Shown piece after piece: positions 1 through 3,488 of a DNA stretch of 6,054 bases; the stretch's first letter is position 1, and every line of letters begins with the position of its first letter. Position numbers and translations under genes: made by a program. The DNA comes from Methanobacteriota archaeon (lineage in GTDB: Archaea; Thermoplasmatota; Thermoplasmata; JAUWGG01). The stretch spans positions 1 through 6,054 of the forward strand of contig JAUWGG010000067.1 of the NCBI GenBank assembly GCA_030606525.1, written 5' to 3'. Under the pieces are notes generated by a model. The model made no database searches. It saw only the letters and a list, made by a program, of their open reading frames with translations, and had not been told where the DNA came from.

Positions 1-4
1 GAAG

Positions 5-315
5 TGCTAGGCCATTGGGGTGAACGCTCAGAATTGATATTGGTTTCCAAGTGTTTTCTCGATCCCGCGACCCCATGAGCGTCAGTAGTTCGCGGTAAGG
101 CTGCTCCCGTCAGGTCCTGACCCGGTACCCGCGATTAGGACAAAGAGCGCTATCCTCCGATTGCGTTTCAGAGTCTCCTCCAACCCCACAGGACAGAATC
201 TCACCGTCAACACTCAGTCCATTACCAGCCTGGCTACGCTGCCCCCAACTGTCACCCTCACTATCGACGATTTTGATGTATAAGGGCACGCCGAGCGCCC
301 CGGTCAAGCCTAGCG
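5..315 (-). ncRNA. ffs: Archaeal signal recognition particle RNA (7S RNA)
   Basis: RNA scaffold of the signal recognition particle, which binds SRP54 and SRP19 and brings ribosomes making membrane or secreted proteins to the membrane. Read on the minus strand, the 5' end GCUAGGC (314-308) pairs with the 3' end GCCUAGC (12-6), closing the molecule as in archaeal 7S RNA. A GGGUGA segment (257-252) pairs with UCACCC (23-18) at the base of the long helix 5. The SRP54-binding helix 8 is clear around 90-133: GGUCAGG, then ACC, loop UGAC (112-109), GGG, and AGCAGCC, enclosed by a CGCGG/CCGCG stem. The length of about 310 bases fits archaeal SRP RNA. Two 60-base lines counted by hand are 63% and 55% G+C, well above the nearby genes. 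Exact ends are inferred from pairing. The 3' end lies within a few bases of the window edge, so the terminator is not visible. The apical loop is not the common GGAA type. Helix 6 could not be folded confidently by eye. Confidence 0.93.
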
Positions 316-335
316 ATTTATGATAAATTTGAGAG

Positions 336-343
336 TATTTAAA
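336..343 (-). promoter_or_regulatory. TATA box of the SRP RNA gene
   Basis: The minus strand reads TTTAAATA here. Its centre is about 25 bases upstream of the RNA 5' end deduced from pairing (314-315), the normal archaeal spacing. This supports independent transcription of the SRP RNA rather than processing from the gltX message, whose stop codon is only about 70 bases upstream. No convincing T-rich terminator for gltX is visible in the gap 316-383, so some read-through is possible. Confidence 0.72.
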
Positions 344-383
344 ACTATCCGAAATTTTGTACTGTATTTGCCCAAACTCTTTT

Positions 384-2045
384 TTATTTGTGGGCGAAAT
401 ATGTTGTTATCTTTTTATTTTTCTCATCGATCCTTACAAAACCAAATCTCTCGAATTGAATTATATCATCCACTTTCACTTCTTCAAGAGTTTTTTCACC
501 TAAGCCTTTAATGGTTTTCCCATCTGGCATGATCACATCAACTGGTATCGTTTCGCAGATCCATTGAATTTTGGGAATGTCTTTGACCTTTTTTGATGTG
601 AATTCTGCTTTTTCGTTCAATCGTATGTTGCAGAAATCTTTAAGTCTTATTTCTTTTCCCTTGAATCTCTCAAAATCATCTTTACAGATGTACACCTCAT
701 CTTCAACTTTCAATTTTCTCGTTCCCCTCTCTGAAAAATTCGGATGAAGCGGAGAATAAGCATTTTTAATATCTGGTAATTTTTCTATTTTTATTTTTAT
801 TGGTTCGTGAACGAAGAAGTATCTGCTCGCTATAGGATCTACGATCTTCTTATTCTCATGATAAAGATTCTCTGCGGGTACTTCTATATCTGTCAGACTC
901 ATTCCAAAACTGAGTATGAAGTTTCTTAGCGCTTTTGGCTTAATACCTCTTTTCTTCAAAGACTGCAGGGTCCATGTTCTTGGGTCATAGATTCCAGAGA
1001 ATGTCCCTGCCTCTATCTCCCTTCTGAATTTGCTCTTACTAAGTTTTAAATCCTTCAATCTAAGCATGCCGTAGTGCACAAATTCCTTTTTTTCAAGTCC
1101 GAATATATTCCAAATAAAAGATTCCATCTCATCCTCGATGATCAGATCCTTTCCTCTTAGGATATGGGTAATGCCCAGTAGATAATCATCTACGGCCCAT
1201 GAAAACTCGAGCAAAGGCCACACCCGATATTTTTTTCCCACCCTGGGATGCTCTCTTTCTGAGATCCTCAATAGAACCCGGTCTCTGAATGCAGGGTTCT
1301 TGTGGTTCATACTGCTTTTCAATCGAACGACTGCTTGCCCTTCTTTAAATTTTCCATTTAACATTTCCTTCCATTTTTGCAGATTCACTTTCACACTTTG
1401 ATCTCTATGTTCGCAGCCTTGCCTTTTTTCCCTATTTTCTCTTAGTTGTTGTGGAGGGCATTCGCAAACATACCCATAATCTAATTTTAACAATTTCTCA
1501 GCCCATTCATAGAATATCTCCATGCGGTCTGATTTGTAGATGATCTCGTCATATCTCACACCCAACCAATCTAATCCTTCTATGATCTGCTCATATGCCC
1601 TCGCTAAAGGAATTTTTTCTTCGGAGCCGATGGTGTCATCGAATACTAAGATCAATTTACCATTATATTTTTTCACATACTCATCATTCAAAATGACCAT
1701 TCTAGCGTTTCCAATATGCAGGGGGCCAGAAGGATATGGAGCAAGGCGCATGACCACTTTATCCTTTACCTTTATTAACTCAGGCAACTTCACTTCCCTT
1801 GCCTTCTTCTCTTTGTATAGCAACTCTGGTGCGCGCTTCTCCAGCTCCGCTTTTTGTTCATCCAAGGACAATTCATTGACCTCAGAAACGATCTTGCGGA
1901 TGATGGGGATCAGCACCTTCACTTCTCTTTTCAATTCTGGATGCTCAGCTATGACTTTGCCAACCACAGCCTTCTCGTTTGCCTTTCCATCAAAAAGAAC
2001 TGCGTTTTGGAAAGCATATTTGCGGATATCTTCATCGATTCTCAT
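384..2045 (-). CDS. gltX: Glutamyl-tRNA synthetase, archaeal type
   Basis: Cytoplasmic class I synthetase that charges tRNA-Glu. Archaea generally lack GlnRS, so by family knowledge it probably also mischarges tRNA-Gln for later amidation by GatDE. The 553-residue protein has the archaeal N-terminal helical region (1-95, with KANEKAVVGKV near 21-31). The Rossmann catalytic core follows, with PSGPLHIGN at 105-113 (HIGH motif, last residue Asn) and FDDT at 135-138 where related enzymes have FEDT or EDT. The second class I motif is KLSKS at 334-338. Cys194, Cys196, Cys211 and His213 form a C-x-C-x14-C-x-H set that may bind zinc. IDDH-like AVDDYLLGITHILRGKD lies at 284-300. The region after about 395 is the beta-barrel anticodon-binding part. 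Length is normal for archaeal GluRS. The ATG start is supported by a TATA box about 27 bases upstream, giving an almost leaderless message; no Shine-Dalgarno sequence is visible. It is divergent from the PUA gene, and the SRP RNA gene follows on the same strand. Confidence 0.95.
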   Translation of the reverse strand: MRIDEDIRKYAFQNAVLFDGKANEKAVVGKVIAEHPELKREVKVLIPIIRKIVSEVNELSLDEQKAELEKRAPELLYKEKKAREVKLPELIKVKDKVVMRLAPYPSGPLHIGNARMVILNDEYVKKYNGKLILVFDDTIGSEEKIPLARAYEQIIEGLDWLGVRYDEIIYKSDRMEIFYEWAEKLLKLDYGYVCECPPQQLRENREKRQGCEHRDQSVKVNLQKWKEMLNGKFKEGQAVVRLKSSMNHKNPAFRDRVLLRISEREHPRVGKKYRVWPLLEFSWAVDDYLLGITHILRGKDLIIEDEMESFIWNIFGLEKKEFVHYGMLRLKDLKLSKSKFRREIEAGTFSGIYDPRTWTLQSLKKRGIKPKALRNFILSFGMSLTDIEVPAENLYHENKKIVDPIASRYFFVHEPIKIKIEKLPDIKNAYSPLHPNFSERGTRKLKVEDEVYICKDDFERFKGKEIRLKDFCNIRLNEKAEFTSKKVKDIPKIQWICETIPVDVIMPDGKTIKGLGEKTLEEVKVDDIIQFERFGFVRIDEKNKKITTYFAHK

Positions 2046-2068
2046 GTCTGTTGGACATTGCCTAAAAA

Positions 2069-2076
2069 CTATATAA
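2069..2076 (-). promoter_or_regulatory. TATA box of gltX
   Basis: The minus strand reads TTATATAG, centred near 2072. A start site about 25 bases downstream would fall near 2047, only about two bases before the ATG. This predicts a leaderless gltX transcript, consistent with the absence of a ribosome binding site. The box lies in the 104-base gap shared with the rightward PUA gene. Confidence 0.65.
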
Positions 2077-2115
2077 TGATTCTTGATTTAGTATCGATCT
2101 TGGGTAACAAAAATG

Positions 2116-2123
2116 TATTTATC
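2116..2123 (+). promoter_or_regulatory. Probable TATA box of the PUA-protein gene
   Basis: TATTTATC lies about 25 bases before a predicted start site near 2145, five bases upstream of the TTG chosen as start codon. With the oppositely directed gltX box at 2069-2076 it makes this gap a two-way promoter. The match to a TATA box is moderate. Confidence 0.5.
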
Positions 2124-2149
2124 AGAAGAGATATTATGCATCGATTCAT

Positions 2150-2635
2150 TTGTCCTCGCTGCAAGTAAGAAAAAGGCACAGGCTCAGGCAGAAGAAAATG
2201 GAGGAATTATCTGAGCGGTTATACAAGGTCTTCGGAGCAGATACCTTCTCTCTAAACGATACTGTAGATTCAGCCGAGACAAAGAATTATGATATAATCT
2301 ATGTCAATAATGAAGTTCTAGCTATGATCATCGATGATGAACCTTTTCTCACACTTAAGGGGATATTAAAATATCATCCAAGGAACAGATGGGTAACGGT
2401 GGACATGGGTGCTGTTAAATTCGTTTATAACGGAGCAGATGTGATGGCACCAGGTATTGTCAATGCAGATCCAACCATTGAAAAGGACGATCTGGTATGG
2501 GTGAGGGATGAGAGAAATTTGCAGCCTCTTGCGATCGGTAAGGCTCTGATGAGCGGAATTGAAATGATAAGCGCAAATAAAGGAAAATCCATTGAAACTC
2601 TGCACTATGTAGGCGATAGATTGTGGGAGTTATAG
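2150..2635 (+). CDS. PUA-domain RNA-binding protein, MCT-1/Tma20-like (COG2016 type)
   Basis: Archaeal relative of eukaryotic MCT-1/Tma20, which acts with DENR/Tma22 on the small ribosomal subunit in recycling and re-initiation. The archaeal role is not established, so a translation function is inference. The 161-residue protein begins with a basic segment (RKRHRLRQKK, 7-16) typical of the family's pre-PUA domain, followed by a mixed region to about 78. The PUA domain runs from about 80 to 157, with the hallmark GADVMAPGI at 95-103 and the strand VWVRDERNLQPLAIGKA at 116-132. Length is normal. The start is the rare codon TTG; upstream in frame there is no ATG or GTG before the stop at 2105, and the next ATG (residue 17) would remove the conserved basic segment. 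No Shine-Dalgarno sequence is seen, and the message is probably nearly leaderless. sepF follows 49 bases downstream with its own TATA box. Confidence 0.88.
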   Translation: MSSLQVRKRHRLRQKKMEELSERLYKVFGADTFSLNDTVDSAETKNYDIIYVNNEVLAMIIDDEPFLTLKGILKYHPRNRWVTVDMGAVKFVYNGADVMAPGIVNADPTIEKDDLVWVRDERNLQPLAIGKALMSGIEMISANKGKSIETLHYVGDRLWEL

Positions 2636-2648
2636 GATCAAGGGAAGA

Positions 2649-2656
2649 TTTATATC
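2649..2656 (+). promoter_or_regulatory. TATA box of sepF
   Basis: TTTATATC is a good archaeal TATA match and predicts transcription from about 2678. That lies between the PUA stop codon and the first sepF ATG at 2685. It suggests that sepF is transcribed at least partly on its own, although co-transcription from the PUA gene remains possible because no terminator is evident in the 49-base gap. Confidence 0.6.
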
Positions 2657-2684
2657 TCAAGAAATAGTTAACCCACCTGAATTA

Positions 2685-3083
2685 ATGGAGAGAGAGATCA
2701 TGACATCAGGTTTCATGAAAAGAAAGCATTTTAAAAAAGGAAAAGAGGCTGCAGCCGAGGGAGACTATATAGATCTTGGCATTAAGGCATTCGAAGGAGA
2801 AGAAGGAGCGCTAGAAGGGATAACGGGATTGGTGAGATTAGCAGAACTATATAGGTATGAGGATTTAAGCCATTTAACCACCCACGTCTACAATGGCAAC
2901 ATTTTACTCATCGATTACACAACGATAGCGAATGATGAGCTCACCTTGAGAAGGATTGTAAACGAATTAAAATCTGTAGCACGAGATACACATGGAGATG
3001 TAGCAGGTATTGGCAAGAACATGCTCATTGTTACTCCGCAGGGAATTAAAGTGGACAGAAATAAACTCAAAGGACCCTATTGA
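2685..3083 (+). CDS. sepF: Archaeal cell division protein SepF
   Basis: SepF is the membrane anchor of the FtsZ ring in archaea that divide with FtsZ. It dimerises through its C-terminal core and touches the membrane through its N-terminus. This 132-residue protein has a short basic N-terminus (MKRKHFKKGK, 11-20), a linker with the characteristic DYIDLG (27-32), and the SepF core from about 46 to 129. The core contains GNILLIDYTTIANDE (71-85), an amphipathic helix (86-100) and the strand-turn GDVAGIGKNMLIVTPQGIKVD (104-124). Length is normal for archaeal SepF. Two starts are possible. The ATG at 2685 is a few bases after the predicted start site. The ATG at 2700 (residue 6) is preceded by GGAG at 2687-2690, a possible Shine-Dalgarno sequence, and would give MTSGFMKRK as N-terminus. 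The longer form is listed, but the choice is uncertain. No ftsZ is present in the window. Confidence 0.88.
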   Translation: MEREIMTSGFMKRKHFKKGKEAAAEGDYIDLGIKAFEGEEGALEGITGLVRLAELYRYEDLSHLTTHVYNGNILLIDYTTIANDELTLRRIVNELKSVARDTHGDVAGIGKNMLIVTPQGIKVDRNKLKGPY

Positions 3084-3085
3084 AT

Positions 3086-3328
3086 TTACATAACCTCATA
3101 TTGCACAGCAGGCAGGGTTTTTGTTTCAAGAACCCCCTCTATACTTCGAATCTTCTTTATCACAATTTTAGATAATTCTTCATGGTTTTTGCATTCTATC
3201 TTAATGTATATGTCAAACAAACCAAGGAGGTTGTGGATATCTTTAACCTCCTTTATGTTCTTGATCTCATCGTATGCGAACTTCTCCTTAAGACGTTCTA
3301 CCTTTATCAACACTACACCTGTGACCAT
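3086..3328 (-). CDS. Stand-alone RAM (Lrp/AsnC ligand-binding) domain protein
   Basis: An 80-residue protein consisting only of the effector-binding and oligomerisation fold (RAM domain) of Lrp/AsnC regulators. It starts VTGVVLIKVERLKEKFAYDE, continues with VKDIHNLLGLFDIYIKIECKNHEEL (28-52), the helix SKIVIKKIRSIEGV (53-66) and the final strand TKTLPAVQYEV. This is the beta-alpha-beta-beta-alpha-beta pattern of the family, with the G-x-x-D turn (LGLFDIYI) before strand 3. There is no helix-turn-helix and no room for one upstream in this frame. By family knowledge such proteins sense amino acids and may form mixed oligomers with full-length Lrp proteins, so direct DNA binding is not expected. 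The gene converges on sepF, with two bases between stop codons, and is divergent from the pyrophosphatase gene. The start at 3328 has no clear ribosome binding site. Confidence 0.85.
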   Translation of the reverse strand: MVTGVVLIKVERLKEKFAYDEIKNIKEVKDIHNLLGLFDIYIKIECKNHEELSKIVIKKIRSIEGVLETKTLPAVQYEVM

Positions 3329-3370
3329 AGCATCATCTTTACAATAGTTGAATTTTTACCCTAAGCATTT

Positions 3371-3379
3371 CATTATAAC
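3371..3379 (-). promoter_or_regulatory. Possible TATA box of the RAM-domain gene
   Basis: The minus strand reads GTTATAATG. It would place the transcript start near 3350, giving a leader of about 20 bases before the ATG at 3328. No strong Shine-Dalgarno sequence lies in that leader, so the assignment is tentative. Confidence 0.35.
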
Positions 3380-3382
3380 ATT

Positions 3383-3423
3383 TACACTAACGAGTACCAT
3401 CTTAAAAACATTTTGTTAGTGTA
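3383..3423. repeat. 9-base inverted repeat in the two-way promoter region
   Basis: TACACTAAC (3383-3391) and GTTAGTGTA (3415-3423) are perfect reverse complements separated by 23 bases. They lie between the TATA boxes of the two divergent genes. They could be two half-sites for a dimeric regulator; the loop is long for a transcript hairpin. Confidence 0.6.
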
Positions 3424-3438
3424 TGTATACCTAACGAG
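3387..3438 (+). repeat. Direct repeat CTAACGAG, candidate operator
   Basis: CTAACGAG occurs at 3387-3394 and again at 3431-3438, 44 bases apart (about four helical turns). A third, opposite copy of the CTAAC core lies at 3415-3419 (GTTAG). The second direct copy ends two bases before the TATA region of the pyrophosphatase gene, at the position where TFB contacts DNA, so a bound protein could affect initiation. The binding protein is unknown. Confidence 0.5.
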
Positions 3439-3440
3439 CA

Positions 3441-3452
3441 ATATATTTAAAT
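3441..3452 (+). promoter_or_regulatory. TATA box of the pyrophosphatase gene
   Basis: ATATATTTAAAT is a strong archaeal TATA element. Transcription would begin near 3470-3474, downstream of the ATG at 3459, which therefore cannot be the start codon if this promoter is used. The ATG at 3489 would have a leader of about 17 bases. Confidence 0.75.
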
Positions 3453-3478
3453 GCAAAGATGGTGTTCACGGCAAAAAA

Positions 3479-3484
3479 GGTGAT
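3479..3484 (+). promoter_or_regulatory. Ribosome binding site that decides the hppA start
   Basis: GGTGAT lies four bases before the ATG at 3489 and matches the anti-Shine-Dalgarno end of archaeal 16S rRNA. No comparable site precedes the in-frame ATG at 3459. Confidence 0.72.
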
Positions 3485-3488
3485 TGAT

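Noticed and set aside
110..307. 65-codon minus-strand open frame
   Set aside because: It lies wholly inside the SRP RNA, on the same strand. Conserved RNA motifs and end pairing explain the sequence, and the translation resembles no protein family I recognise.
316..383. Terminator for gltX
   Set aside because: The minus strand has only short T runs of three or four here, and the longest is part of the SRP RNA promoter, so no separate terminator can be supported.
1540..2168. Plus-strand open frames opposite the 5' part of gltX (1540-2076 and 1854-2168)
   Set aside because: They are antisense shadows of a clear synthetase gene, with Ser/Phe-rich compositions and no recognisable domain.
2366..2660. 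Two minus-strand frames opposite the PUA gene
   Set aside because: They are shadows of a gene with clear PUA motifs, with no family similarity and no promoter.
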